Source of the DNA: Chryseobacterium rhizoplanae
GTDB lineage: Bacteria; Bacteroidota; Bacteroidia; Flavobacteriales; Weeksellaceae
DNA length: 64,000 nt
Reading direction: 5' to 3'
Assembly: GCF_900182655.1 (NCBI RefSeq)
Contig: NZ_FXTC01000002.1
Location: forward strand, 310,001-374,000
Shown here piece by piece: positions 54,238 to 63,052 of this stretch. A program made the position numbers and the translations under genes. Under the pieces are notes generated by a model. That model was not told the origin of the DNA, did not search any database, and saw nothing but the letters and a program-made list of their open reading frames with translations. Numbering within the stretch: position 1 is the first letter of the stretch; the number at the start of each line of letters is the position of its first letter.

Positions 54238-55158
54238 ATGAAGAAAGATTTTTATCTGACAAGATATGCCTTAATTATAAAAAGATTAGAAAGTTCTCCG
54301 GCTACTTATTCACAGCTGGAGGACTATCTTTTAAACTCTTTTGAATTCCAGGATGCGGGAATTAAGAGCTACTCTATCCGTACTCTGCAAAGGGATATCC
54401 GGGAGATTTCCGATCTTTTCAATCTTTCCATTCATAACAAGAAAAAGGGTGACAACCGATATTATATTGAGAGCCGCCCGATCATGGAAGTGGATGAATA
54501 TAACCAAAAACTGCTGGAGTCTTTTCAGGTAAGCAACGCTCTGAATCTTCACCCTGATTTTTCAGATTTTATCTTTTTTGAAAGCCGTAAGCCAACCGGT
54601 GTGGAGCATTTTTATGATCTGTTCTTTGCCATCCGAAATAAAAGGGTTGTAAGTTTTGAGCACTATAATTACAAAAACAAACTGATGACCTCCAGAAAAG
54701 TTCATCCTTTAGCCTTAAAAGAATCCAAGGACCGATGGTATCTTATTGCTATTGATACAAAAGATAAAGTTTTAAAATCCTTCGGGCTTGACAGAATCAA
54801 CTATCTTGATGTAGCTAAAAATCAGTTTAGAGAGAAATACAAATATAATTTCAGAGAGCATTTTAAAAATGCATTCGGAGTCATGAATCTGACGGAGCAG
54901 AAACCACAGAATATTGTATTAAAATGCAGCCGCCATCAGGGAGAATACATCAGAAGCTTCCCACTTCATCAATCACAGAAAGAGACCAAAGAAACTCCGG
55001 AAGAAATTTACTTTGAGTTCTTCCTTCACCCTACTTACGATTTTATGCAGGAAATTCTTTCTTACGGAAAAGAAGTTACCGTTCTGGAACCTAAAGGTTT
55101 AGTTGATGAGATCCGTAATCATTTGCAGGAATCTTTGAACCGCTATCTTGAAAGCTGA
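54238..55158 (+). CDS. WYL-domain transcriptional regulator
   Basis: A 306-residue protein with an N-terminal winged helix-turn-helix (residues about 8-75, containing YSIRTLQRDIREISDLF), a WYL domain (about 130-195, motif RWYLIAID with W167-L169) and a C-terminal WCX-type extension (about 220-306). WYL proteins often sense nucleic acids or nucleotides and control defence or DNA-damage genes. It carries the regulon dyad in its own promoter and lies at the end of the toxin region, so it is the best candidate to bind all seven dyads. Confidence 0.92.
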   Translation: MKKDFYLTRYALIIKRLESSPATYSQLEDYLLNSFEFQDAGIKSYSIRTLQRDIREISDLFNLSIHNKKKGDNRYYIESRPIMEVDEYNQKLLESFQVSNALNLHPDFSDFIFFESRKPTGVEHFYDLFFAIRNKRVVSFEHYNYKNKLMTSRKVHPLALKESKDRWYLIAIDTKDKVLKSFGLDRINYLDVAKNQFREKYKYNFREHFKNAFGVMNLTEQKPQNIVLKCSRHQGEYIRSFPLHQSQKETKETPEEIYFEFFLHPTYDFMQEILSYGKEVTVLEPKGLVDEIRNHLQESLNRYLES

Positions 55159-55209
55159 TCATAAAATATATTTCATATTTTTTGTTATATTTACATAAAT
55201 ATACCCTTA

Positions 55210-55827
55210 TTGAAAACTTTATTTGTTGGCATCAGCTGCTTTATCTCCACCTTTTTTCTGGCGCAGCAGAAAGAAGAATTCCGGCTTGTAAAGAGCTATT
55301 ACAACCAGCACAGAAATATGCTGAATAAAGAATTCAAAAAAAAGTTTGATGCTGAATCCAATACGGATAAAAAGGTGGCCATAAAAGGAGATTTTCTCTT
55401 TTTTATGAAAAAAATGGACAGTATTGAAAACAATGCCCTGATTGGAGCTTTATTGAAAGTAAGAAACCTGGAAGACCTCCAAACCCTCAAAAATCCTAAA
55501 TTAACCTCAACTGAAAAATTTTCAGACGCAGAAAAGATTGCAGATTATCCCGGAGGACTTAATTCTTTGAGACAGGAAGTTGCCAATCTTCTATACGTTG
55601 ATGGCGTCTATTCCGTAGAAAAAATGATAAAAACAGACGTTGATTTTATTGTAGAAAAAGATGGTACCGTCAGCAATGTTCATGCACAAGGCGATAATTT
55701 CACTTTCAACAGGCAGGCAGAAATTGCATTATATTCTCTGGCAGAAAAATTTTCTCCGGCAATGATAAAAGGTGATCCTACAACCTATCGTTTTAAACTT
55801 CCTTTGACCTTAACGATAAACGACTAA
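55210..55827 (+). CDS. Secreted protein with TonB-C-like domain, TTG start
   Basis: A 205-residue protein beginning with TTG at 55210; no ATG lies close. The signal peptide (MKTLFVGISCFISTFFLAQ) fits this start exactly. The C-terminal half (YPGGLNSLRQEVANLL ... DFIVEKDGTVSNVHAQGDNF ... FSPAMIKGDPTTYRFKLPLTL) matches the TonB C-terminal pattern common in Bacteroidota. It has no N-terminal membrane anchor like TonB itself. It overlaps nothing and abuts tadA directly. Confidence 0.72.
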   Translation: MKTLFVGISCFISTFFLAQQKEEFRLVKSYYNQHRNMLNKEFKKKFDAESNTDKKVAIKGDFLFFMKKMDSIENNALIGALLKVRNLEDLQTLKNPKLTSTEKFSDAEKIADYPGGLNSLRQEVANLLYVDGVYSVEKMIKTDVDFIVEKDGTVSNVHAQGDNFTFNRQAEIALYSLAEKFSPAMIKGDPTTYRFKLPLTLTIND

Positions 55828-56259
55828 ATGTTTACAGACGAATACTACATGAAAATGGCCCTGCAGGAAGCAGAAGTCGCTTTGGAAAAAGATGAGGTTC
55901 CTATTGGATGTGTTGTGGTTTCCAATAACCGGATCATTGCAAGAGCCCACAATCTTACTGAAACACTAAATGATGTTACCGCTCATGCAGAAATGCAGGC
56001 CATCACTTCAGCGGCAAATTTCCTTGGAGGAAAATATTTAAAAGACTGTACTCTTTATGTAACGATGGAGCCTTGCGTAATGTGTTCAGGCGCACTTTCC
56101 TGGTCTCAGATCTCAAAAGTAGTGATTGGTGCGCGGGATGAACAAAGAGGTTTTATCAATAAACATCTTTCTCTGCACCCTAAAACAGAAATTATTACAG
56201 GCATCATGGAAGCCGAATGCTCTTCTATTGTTAAAGATTTTTTTAAAAGTAAAAGATAA
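55828..56259 (+). CDS. tadA: tRNA-specific adenosine deaminase TadA
   Basis: A 143-residue cytidine/adenosine deaminase-fold enzyme with HAEMQAI (zinc His and catalytic Glu) and PCVMC (zinc cysteines). It deaminates the A34 wobble base of tRNA-Arg to inosine. It begins right after the stop codon of the previous gene, so the two are probably co-transcribed. Confidence 0.94.
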   Translation: MFTDEYYMKMALQEAEVALEKDEVPIGCVVVSNNRIIARAHNLTETLNDVTAHAEMQAITSAANFLGGKYLKDCTLYVTMEPCVMCSGALSWSQISKVVIGARDEQRGFINKHLSLHPKTEIITGIMEAECSSIVKDFFKSKR

Positions 56260-56333
56260 ACCTTTGTTAAGGCATATTTCTTCATTAAATTATAAAATTC
56301 AGTAAAATATATTCAATGAATTGAATAATTAGT

Positions 56334-56341
56334 TATATTTG
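56334..56341 (+). promoter_or_regulatory. -7 box of the GG-leader peptide gene
   Basis: TATATTTG lies 22 bp before the ATG at 56364. Confidence 0.55.
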
Positions 56342-56363
56342 ACTACAACTAATATAAAATACC

Positions 56364-56546
56364 ATGAAAAAATTAACAAGAAAAGAAACTGCAAAAATTA
56401 ATGGAGGTATCCGTCCGGATCAATGTTTTTATATTGATGACAACGGCGCAAGAAAAGTAGGATGCAAAAATTTCCCTTTCCAGGATGATAGTGGAGTTTG
56501 GGTATATCCATTGAAAGAATGCGACGCATGTCTTGGCGGACTTTAA
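56364..56546 (+). CDS. Bacteriocin-like peptide with double-glycine leader
   Basis: A 60-residue peptide with leader MKKLTRKETAKINGG, the double-glycine type processed by PCAT/C39 exporters. The mature 45 residues would contain four cysteines (C21, C38, C52, C55), many charged and aromatic residues and a GGL end. It has its own promoter and strong terminator. No exporter or modification gene is in the window. It belongs to the bacteriocin-like leader peptides frequent in Chryseobacterium; toxicity is not shown. Confidence 0.75.
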   Translation: MKKLTRKETAKINGGIRPDQCFYIDDNGARKVGCKNFPFQDDSGVWVYPLKECDACLGGL

Positions 56547-56572
56547 AATAGTTCATAAAATAATAGTAGATA

Positions 56573-56605
56573 AAAAGCCAGAGAATATGATATTCTCTGG
56601 CTTTT
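56573..56605 (+). terminator. Strong terminator after the GG-leader peptide gene
   Basis: A perfect 15-bp stem (56573-56587 with 56591-56605) encloses a three-base loop. T-rich sequence follows. Confidence 0.85.
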
Positions 56606-56643
56606 GTTTTATTGAATCAGGAATGTATTAATATTCTTTGAGA

Positions 56644-57171
56644 TCAGTCTTTAAAAATAGAGTATCTCACAATATCAAAATATTCTCCGTCTTTCTTCAT
56701 TTCCTGTTTCAGAACAGCCTCCTGCTCCATTCCTATTTTCTCCATTATTCTTCCGGAAGCCGGATTGTGAAGAAAGTGTGTTGCAAAAATTTTATTGAAC
56801 CCTATTTTTTTAAAACCAAAATCTACAATCGCTTTGGCAGCTTCGGTCACCAGTCCTTTATTCCAGTAAGGAATTCCGATCCAGTATCCCAGTTCTGCTT
56901 TATCATCATCCCTGTCATGCAGCCCGATAGCACCCATGATATGTCCTTCTTTATTCCGGATGGCAAAAGTATATCCTGTTTGATCATCAAAAGCTTCTTT
57001 TGACATTTTCAGCCATGATCTGGCATCATTTTCAACATAAGGATAAGGAATATTAGAGGTTAGATCAGAAAAAATCCTATGCTGAAGATATTCAACAATA
57101 AAAGGGACATCTTTTTCTCCCAGTTGTGAAAGAATAAGTCTTTCCGTTTCTATGACAGGAAATTTTTCCAT
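56644..57171 (-). CDS. GNAT family N-acetyltransferase (RimJ/RimL type)
   Basis: A 175-residue acetyltransferase of the RimJ/RimL group (ETERLILSQLGEKDVPFIVEYL, AELGYWIGIPYWNKGLVTEAAKAIVDFGF, ATHFLHNPASGRIMEKIGM). The acetyl-CoA loop and the C-terminal strand are present. The substrate is unknown, possibly a ribosomal protein N-terminus or a small amine. It lies 65 bp downstream of coaX on the same strand. Confidence 0.9.
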   Translation of the reverse strand: MEKFPVIETERLILSQLGEKDVPFIVEYLQHRIFSDLTSNIPYPYVENDARSWLKMSKEAFDDQTGYTFAIRNKEGHIMGAIGLHDRDDDKAELGYWIGIPYWNKGLVTEAAKAIVDFGFKKIGFNKIFATHFLHNPASGRIMEKIGMEQEAVLKQEMKKDGEYFDIVRYSIFKD

Positions 57172-57236
57172 TGTATTAAGGATTAAAGTTGAGAGTTAAG
57201 GAATGATTTGAGCTGAAACCAGCTTTAATATATTCA

Positions 57237-58001
57237 TTATAAATCTTTCCCCAGAAAATAAAGACCTTTCAATGTATGAAGCCTGTCCATCACATGAATC
57301 TTATCTGTAAGAGGTTTGTAGATATGGGAAACACCTCCCGTTGCTACTACAAAACAATCATCATTCACCTCATCGTTGATACGGTTGATAAAACCTTCTA
57401 CCATCCCCAGGAAACCATACACCATTCCGCTTTGCATACAAGTTACCGTATCCAGTCCCAAAACAGACTTCGGTTTTTTCAGTTCAATGTCCGGAAGCTG
57501 TGCCGTCTGATGGATCAACGAATTCAGTGAGGTAACAATTCCCGGAGCAATAATCACACCCAGGGTCTCCCCCGTTTCCGTTACACAGCTTGCGGTAAGT
57601 GCGGTTCCGAAATCAATGACAATTTTCTTTCTGTTTGGATACAAATTGTGTGCTGCTACAAGGTTGGCATAGATATCTGTTCCCATCTGTTTAGATTTTG
57701 CCTGAACGCCTGAAGGGGTTGATCTATCAACAATGACAGGAGTAGTCCCGTGAATCTTTTTGATCCCGGAGCTCATTACTTTGGTGAGCTGAGGTACCAC
57801 AGATCCAATAATCACCTTATCAATTTCCTGTGGATCAATTTTATAGGTCTGGTAAAGCATCAGCATCTGTACATAAAGTTCATCTGCTGTTCTGTAAGGT
57901 TTTGTATTGATTACCCATGAAATATCACAATTATCACCATTGAAAAGACCAAATCTGATATTGCTGTTTCCTACGTTTATTACAATTGAATTCATTGACA
58001 T
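57237..58001 (-). CDS. coaX: Type III pantothenate kinase
   Basis: A 254-residue CoaX with the ASKHA motifs: VINVGNSNIRFGLF at the N-terminus (phosphate-1), DFGTALTASCV (phosphate-2) and GGVSHI near the C-terminus. It phosphorylates pantothenate in the first step of CoA synthesis. M3 (MNSIVINVG) is an alternative start. Confidence 0.95.
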   Translation of the reverse strand: MSMNSIVINVGNSNIRFGLFNGDNCDISWVINTKPYRTADELYVQMLMLYQTYKIDPQEIDKVIIGSVVPQLTKVMSSGIKKIHGTTPVIVDRSTPSGVQAKSKQMGTDIYANLVAAHNLYPNRKKIVIDFGTALTASCVTETGETLGVIIAPGIVTSLNSLIHQTAQLPDIELKKPKSVLGLDTVTCMQSGMVYGFLGMVEGFINRINDEVNDDCFVVATGGVSHIYKPLTDKIHVMDRLHTLKGLYFLGKDL

Positions 58002-58165
58002 ATTTTTCAGAAGAAATTCGTGATTTATAATTGAAATTCCTGCTTGATTTTGAGGGATTAAATTTAATCATTTTTATAAAAACAAGCCCTGAATCTCATA
58101 TAAATTAAGTCTATCTTAAAAATATATCCATATCAACATTTCCCGGCCAGTCATTTCTTTAAAAG

Positions 58166-58198
58166 AAACGGCGCGGAAATAAAATTTCCGCGCCGTTT
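58166..58198 (-). terminator. Terminator of the M1 peptidase gene
   Basis: A perfect 15-bp GC-rich stem (58166-58180 with 58184-58198) encloses a three-base loop just after the stop at 58219. Confidence 0.8.
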
Positions 58199-58218
58199 AT
58201 AATATTATTTTGTATCCA

Positions 58219-60057
58219 TTATTTTACTTCCACAAAATTATTCTCCATATTCACATCTGCAATTCTCTGGCTGAAATCAATTCCCAAGACAGACAACTGA
58301 GATTTGGTATAAGGAATGGTCAGGGTGTATTCTTTTTGGGTCCAGGGCCAGTAAGGCGCTGTTTTAAGATCACCATAAATATCCTTTTGCTTCCATGTAT
58401 GAGTCATATTCAACGGAATCTGATAAGTAACGACTTTTTTATCTGTTGTCATCACTCCAAAATCTATCGGCATTGGAACCTGACCGTTGTTGATTAAGGT
58501 AATAGTTGTAGATTTTACATCATATTTCACATCTTTAATTCCGTAATCAATTGTCTTTGTTGTATTGATCCAATAATTATGGAACCATTTCAGATCCATC
58601 CCGGAAACTTTCTGTGCAATGTGAAGGAAATCCCTGTCTGAAGGATGCTTCATACTCCATTGATCATAATATTGCTTCAGGGTTTCTGCAAGGTTTTGCT
58701 CTCCCATAATATATCCAAGCTGTACCAGGTATAATTCACCTTTTACATAAGAGGCATACGTATAAGCTGTACCGTTATCATGGTGATCTCCCAGCCAAAC
58801 TGCAGGTTCTTCTATTCCTTTTTTAATAAAGCTTCTGTAAGCATCAAGTGTTTTGGCAAATGGATTCGGCAGATCTTCAGGGAATAACTGATACATGGTA
58901 TATCCTTCCGCGTAGCTTGTAAAACCTTCATCCATCCATGGACGTACAGATTCATTGGTAGCCAGCATCTGCTGATACCACGAGTGAGATCCTTCGTGAG
59001 CCATTAAGCCCATTAAATCTTTAACGCTTTTCGCTTCACCTAAAATCATGGTACACATTCCGTATTCCATTCCGCCGTCTCCTCCCTGAATGAATGCATA
59101 GGTAGGATATACATATTTTCCAAAGTGAGTATTCATGATCTGGAAATATTTAGCGATATAAGGTTGCGCTTCACCCCATGCTTTTGTTTTATCATTTTTC
59201 TGATATACCAGATATACTTTCGGACCTTCAGGAACATCAAAACTTTCTACAGAATAATCTCTGTCTGCACTCCAGGCAAAATCAAGAATGTTTTTCGCAG
59301 TCCATCTCCAGATTGCCTTTTTATCTTTCTCGGTTTTTACTTTCGCATTGGCATCATAGCCTTTTACTTCTGTTGGGTTTTCAAGAATACCTCCTGCTCC
59401 TACAACATAATCTTTGTTGATTTTAATGGTAACATCAAAGTCAGAGAACGGAGCATGGAATTCTCTTCCCAGATAATCAAAAGTTGCCCAGCCGTCGTAA
59501 TCGTACTCTGCAATTTTCGGATACCACTGTGTCATCGTCATATCTACTCCTTCCCTGTTATTTCTGCCGCTTCTTCTGATCTGCTGAGGAATCACAGAAT
59601 CCCAGTCCATCGTAAAAGTAGTTGTAGAGTTTGGTTTAATAGGCTCTGCCAGATAAACCTTCATAATGGTTTCCTGAACTTCAAATTTCAGATCTTTCCC
59701 ATTTTGCTTTATCCAGTGGATATTCTGAGCTCCTTCCTGATCTTTTGGAATGGAAGCAAGCCTTGAAATACCATCTTTCTGCAACCTTCCGTCACCATTC
59801 TTGCCTTGGGAAGCCACTCTTTGGTCCATCATGGAATTAGGTTTAAAGGCGTTCCAATATAGATGGAAATACACTACATTCAGCTCATCCGGTGAATTGT
59901 TGGTGTATTCTAAAGTCTGTTTTCCCTGATAGGTAAATTTTTCAGCATTGACATCAATATCCATCTTGTACTTCGCAGCCTGCTGATAATAAGCTCCTTG
60001 CTGAGCCTGAAATTGTGAAATGATAAACGCAAAAATGATTGCAGCCGATTTTCTCAT
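58219..60057 (-). CDS. M1 family aminopeptidase, secreted
   Basis: A 612-residue protein with a signal peptide (MRKSAAIIFAFIISQFQAQ). The zinc motif HEGSH lies in LMAHEGSHSWYQQML, followed by the third ligand Glu in DEGFTSYAEG. The GGMEYGMCTMI stretch is the substrate N-terminus-binding GxMEN-like motif in variant form. It probably degrades peptides in the periplasm. It is transcribed alone. Confidence 0.92.
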   Translation of the reverse strand: MRKSAAIIFAFIISQFQAQQGAYYQQAAKYKMDIDVNAEKFTYQGKQTLEYTNNSPDELNVVYFHLYWNAFKPNSMMDQRVASQGKNGDGRLQKDGISRLASIPKDQEGAQNIHWIKQNGKDLKFEVQETIMKVYLAEPIKPNSTTTFTMDWDSVIPQQIRRSGRNNREGVDMTMTQWYPKIAEYDYDGWATFDYLGREFHAPFSDFDVTIKINKDYVVGAGGILENPTEVKGYDANAKVKTEKDKKAIWRWTAKNILDFAWSADRDYSVESFDVPEGPKVYLVYQKNDKTKAWGEAQPYIAKYFQIMNTHFGKYVYPTYAFIQGGDGGMEYGMCTMILGEAKSVKDLMGLMAHEGSHSWYQQMLATNESVRPWMDEGFTSYAEGYTMYQLFPEDLPNPFAKTLDAYRSFIKKGIEEPAVWLGDHHDNGTAYTYASYVKGELYLVQLGYIMGEQNLAETLKQYYDQWSMKHPSDRDFLHIAQKVSGMDLKWFHNYWINTTKTIDYGIKDVKYDVKSTTITLINNGQVPMPIDFGVMTTDKKVVTYQIPLNMTHTWKQKDIYGDLKTAPYWPWTQKEYTLTIPYTKSQLSVLGIDFSQRIADVNMENNFVEVK

Positions 60058-60194
60058 TTAAAATTTTATTTTTTTTAAAGGTAGGTAATTTAAACAAGAC
60101 CCTCAAATAGGAGTTATTTTGAGATTTTATTTTGTTTAATATGGTTTTAGATGAATTTTAATCTGGTATGTTAAATTTTTTTTGAGCTTTATTT

Positions 60195-60239
60195 GCACTC
60201 CACCTTGTCAAGGTTTAAAACCTTGACAAGGTGGAGTGC
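60195..60239. repeat. Perfect 45-nt palindrome (CCTTGTCAAGG family)
   Basis: Arms of 22 bp at 60195-60216 and 60218-60239 are perfectly complementary. The core is CCTTGTCAAGGTTT. It lies between the M1 gene start and the DinB-like gene stop and could act as a terminator for the latter. Confidence 0.8.
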
Positions 60240-60253
60240 TTTTAGAAGTGTTT

Positions 60254-60724
60254 TTATTGGTTTTTCAACAGTTTTTTGATCAAAGTAATCTGTCCCAGAT
60301 GATAATAGCAGTGCTCAATCATTCCATCGATATTTCTTCGGTAGGTTCCGTATTTTTCATCTACAAAAACCTCATCAAGTTTAGCATCAGGCATCTGTTC
60401 CAGTAATGTTGCAAATTTTTCAGAATCCATCCATAGTTTATTTAACAACCCTTCCCATTGTTCCTGAGACTCTATGGAAGGAAGATCAAAACTGAATTTA
60501 TCTTTGATCTCGAGATCACCGCCTTCAAAAACATTGACAATTCCTGCAATATAATAATCTATGTGAAAAGTGAGCATAGCAATGGTATTTAAAGAGTCTA
60601 TCTTTTTCACTGCCTGTTCCCAGGTAACATCTGAAAGCTGGTCTTTAAAATTGGTATTGGCAATCCAGAGACCATCAAGCAGTACTTCTCTGAATCTTTT
60701 TGATAATTGTGATACTGAACTCAT
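60254..60724 (-). CDS. DinB-like protein (DUF1572 type)
   Basis: A 156-residue four-helix-bundle protein of the DinB/YfiT type. Potential metal histidines are seen in TFHIDYYIAG and HCYYHLGQITLIKKLLK. The family includes thiol S-transferases and proteins of unknown role. It is cytosolic. Confidence 0.8.
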   Translation of the reverse strand: MSSVSQLSKRFREVLLDGLWIANTNFKDQLSDVTWEQAVKKIDSLNTIAMLTFHIDYYIAGIVNVFEGGDLEIKDKFSFDLPSIESQEQWEGLLNKLWMDSEKFATLLEQMPDAKLDEVFVDEKYGTYRRNIDGMIEHCYYHLGQITLIKKLLKNQ

Positions 60725-60775
60725 AAGCTGCTATCTTTTGTTTTTTCAAGATATACAATGTAAGAATTTTTTCCA

Positions 60776-60816
60776 ACAGATCTTTGTCAAGATTTTAAAC
60801 CTTGACAAGGATCTGT
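60776..60816. repeat. Second CCTTGTCAAGG-type palindrome
   Basis: The 20-bp arms pair with two mismatches (both G-U in RNA). It shares the core TTGTCAAG...CCTTGACAAG with the element at 60195-60239, on the other side of the DinB-like gene. Confidence 0.75.
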
Positions 60817-60827
60817 CAAAAACAAAA

Positions 60828-60856
60828 AACCTCAAATGTAAAATACATCTGAGGTT
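60828..60856 (-). terminator. Terminator after the DUF6909-like gene
   Basis: AACCTCAAATGTA and TACATCTGAGGTT form a 13-bp stem with one mismatch. The minus strand continues with TTTTGTTTTTG. Confidence 0.75.
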
Positions 60857-60880
60857 GATATTATACTAATTGAATTACAA

Positions 60881-62572
60881 TTATTTTTTAGCAGAAACTT
60901 CTTTCTTTCCACTTCTTAGAATTTTCTCAAGGATTCTTAAAGTGATCAGATAAGTTGGCTTTACCCCTGTAAGCCCAAGCCCTCCTGAAGATAATGTACT
61001 TCCTGTTTCCAACGGATTATCAGAAGCGTAATAAGCATACATTACAAAAAGATCCGGTGAAATATGGTGTCTGATCTTTGAAGCGACCTGAATCGCTTTT
61101 TGATAATGTGCACCTTCCATTTCAAGCCCAATCGCTTTCCAGGAAGTATTCATAAAGTAGGATAAGATATCTCTGTTTTGCAGTGAAGTTCCCAGAACCG
61201 TAATCATCGGACCTTCAAAAGCTTTTAATTCATCATCTTTGAAATCTTCAAGCTTCAATGCATTCTCAAATGGATAGTTATCCGCAGTTCCTTCAAAAAT
61301 ATGAGAAGTAGGAATCATAATATCTCCTTTTTCTCCTGTAAGAATTCCCGCTTTACCCATAATAGAAACAGATTTCACTTTCATCATATAGATTTCCCCT
61401 TTGTGCTCAAAAGGTCTTAAAAGTTCATCCATTACCTCAAAAGCCTGCTCTCCGAAAGCATAATCGAAGACCATGATCACATCATCGCCTGTAAACTTAC
61501 TGTCTGCAAACGGTGTATTCTTCAAATCCATCTTGCTGAGGTCGATAATCTGAACATCTATATTACTTCCGCTTTTATCAGCAATATGAATCATCCCTTC
61601 ATCCAAAGCATATTTTAATACTTTGTCCCGAAGTTCTTTTTTGTTGGAGATATCTTCATATAGCTTATAGTCGATCTCGTGATGCTGTTTCTTTTTAAGT
61701 GCATTATTGGCATACAGCATATTTTTCACAGAATGCATATTGGCAGAAATAATATGCAAAGGTCTCATATGAAGGTCATTTTCAAATAAAACCTCTTTCA
61801 CTTTATTCGCCCATTTTTCGCCAAAATAATGGTGTCCTACTCTTTCCTTTAATATAGAACTGAAATAAATTTCTCTTTCTCTGCTGCTTTTCGCATCTTC
61901 AAGACTTACTTTTCCTAGGTTGTAGATAATTTTGAATAAACGATCAGGATTGTGATCATCACCGAAAGTATTGTAAGCTCTTAACGTTTCATCAAAAGAT
62001 CTTCCTATTAAAGAAGAAAGATGAATAAGTGCCACCTCTTTTTCTTTTCTGTTGAATTTTTTTTCACCTTTTACAACCTCTTCGATAATCTTAAAGGCAC
62101 GGGTCGGCTTCCAGTTTTCATCCTGGATAAATGCCAGGTTACGGATTTTATCAGCTTCTATAAACAGGAATGTCAGGTGGGTAAGTATGTCATAAATTTC
62201 GGAACGTCCCAAAAGAACTTCAATATTCATCTGGTGTTCGTCTATTCTATAACAGTTTCTTCTTCTTTTCTTTGGAACAATAGGTTCGAAACTTCCTTTA
62301 TCAAACCCTTCATCTGATGTAAGATGAATAAAAGCACATTCCTCAATTCCTTCCGGAAGTCTGTCCAAAACATACATCAACCCGTCAAGCTCCAATTTAC
62401 TTGGAATATTCATGGTACCATAAATCTCTGGGTTGATTGTCTTCAGCAAGCTTCTGATGCTCTCTCCTGAAACTCCTCCCGGCTTGAAAAACCCTCTATA
62501 AAATAAGTGTCTCATAGAAATGTATAGTCTTTCAATAGCCTCCGTTGTTTCTCTTGCTCTAGAATTTGTCAT
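60881..62572 (-). CDS. DUF6909-like protein with nucleoside-phosphorylase-like C-terminus
   Basis: A 563-residue cytosolic protein. The N-terminal half is mostly helical. The C-terminal half (about 370-555) contains PMITVLGTSLQNRD, GLEMEGAHYQKAIQVASK and VMYAYYASDNPLETGSTL, which resemble the ribose-binding and purine-binding parts of nucleoside phosphorylases. The frame is open to 62611, but the -7 box TATATTTG at 62595-62588 excludes that start. Conserved in Bacteroidota as far as I recall; function unknown. Confidence 0.8.
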   Translation of the reverse strand: MTNSRARETTEAIERLYISMRHLFYRGFFKPGGVSGESIRSLLKTINPEIYGTMNIPSKLELDGLMYVLDRLPEGIEECAFIHLTSDEGFDKGSFEPIVPKKRRRNCYRIDEHQMNIEVLLGRSEIYDILTHLTFLFIEADKIRNLAFIQDENWKPTRAFKIIEEVVKGEKKFNRKEKEVALIHLSSLIGRSFDETLRAYNTFGDDHNPDRLFKIIYNLGKVSLEDAKSSREREIYFSSILKERVGHHYFGEKWANKVKEVLFENDLHMRPLHIISANMHSVKNMLYANNALKKKQHHEIDYKLYEDISNKKELRDKVLKYALDEGMIHIADKSGSNIDVQIIDLSKMDLKNTPFADSKFTGDDVIMVFDYAFGEQAFEVMDELLRPFEHKGEIYMMKVKSVSIMGKAGILTGEKGDIMIPTSHIFEGTADNYPFENALKLEDFKDDELKAFEGPMITVLGTSLQNRDILSYFMNTSWKAIGLEMEGAHYQKAIQVASKIRHHISPDLFVMYAYYASDNPLETGSTLSSGGLGLTGVKPTYLITLRILEKILRSGKKEVSAKK

Positions 62573-62587
62573 AAAATAAATTTCACA

Positions 62588-62595
62588 CAAATATA
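62588..62595 (-). promoter_or_regulatory. -7 box of the DUF6909-like gene
   Basis: The minus strand reads TATATTTG, 15 nt before the ATG at 62572. Confidence 0.6.
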
Positions 62596-63022
62596 CAAAA
62601 TCTCCCCTCAACTTATTTTAACTATCTTTTAATAAGTTGTTTAAAACCTACAGATAGGCGTTTTTTTAACTCATCCTATTATTTTCTCTGATACTTATTA
62701 TGGTGTTATTTTAATCCTTTTCTCTGCTCATTTTCTATTGACCATCCGATTTTTTATTTATTTTCATAAAAAAATCAAGAGTTAGTTTAAAATAATTGTA
62801 ATTTTAATGCTATACAATTCTATTATTCTCTTCGGATTGTATCTTCTTTTTGCGCAGTTAAAGTTAATATTACTGTATTTCTAAGTCTACGAATGTTAAT
62901 TTTTAGCAACAAACCAGACAACCACCCCATAAAAACAGCCCAAACAATCGTTTAAATTATATAAAAAATCAAAACACCCCTAAAAATTTTAGGGTTAAAA
63001 TATTTTCGATTCATTTTTTTTG

Positions 63023-63030
63023 TAAATTTG
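63023..63030 (+). promoter_or_regulatory. -7 box of the glutamine synthetase gene
   Basis: TAAATTTG lies 22 bp before the ATG at 63053. Confidence 0.6.
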
Positions 63031-63052
63031 CCGTGTAAAAAATCATCCAAAC

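Larger units (their letters stand above)
62573..63052. other. Gene-free region between divergent genes
   Basis: This AT-rich 480-bp stretch carries the -7 boxes of both flanking genes and no credible ORF. No structured RNA or repeat was recognised. Confidence 0.5.
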
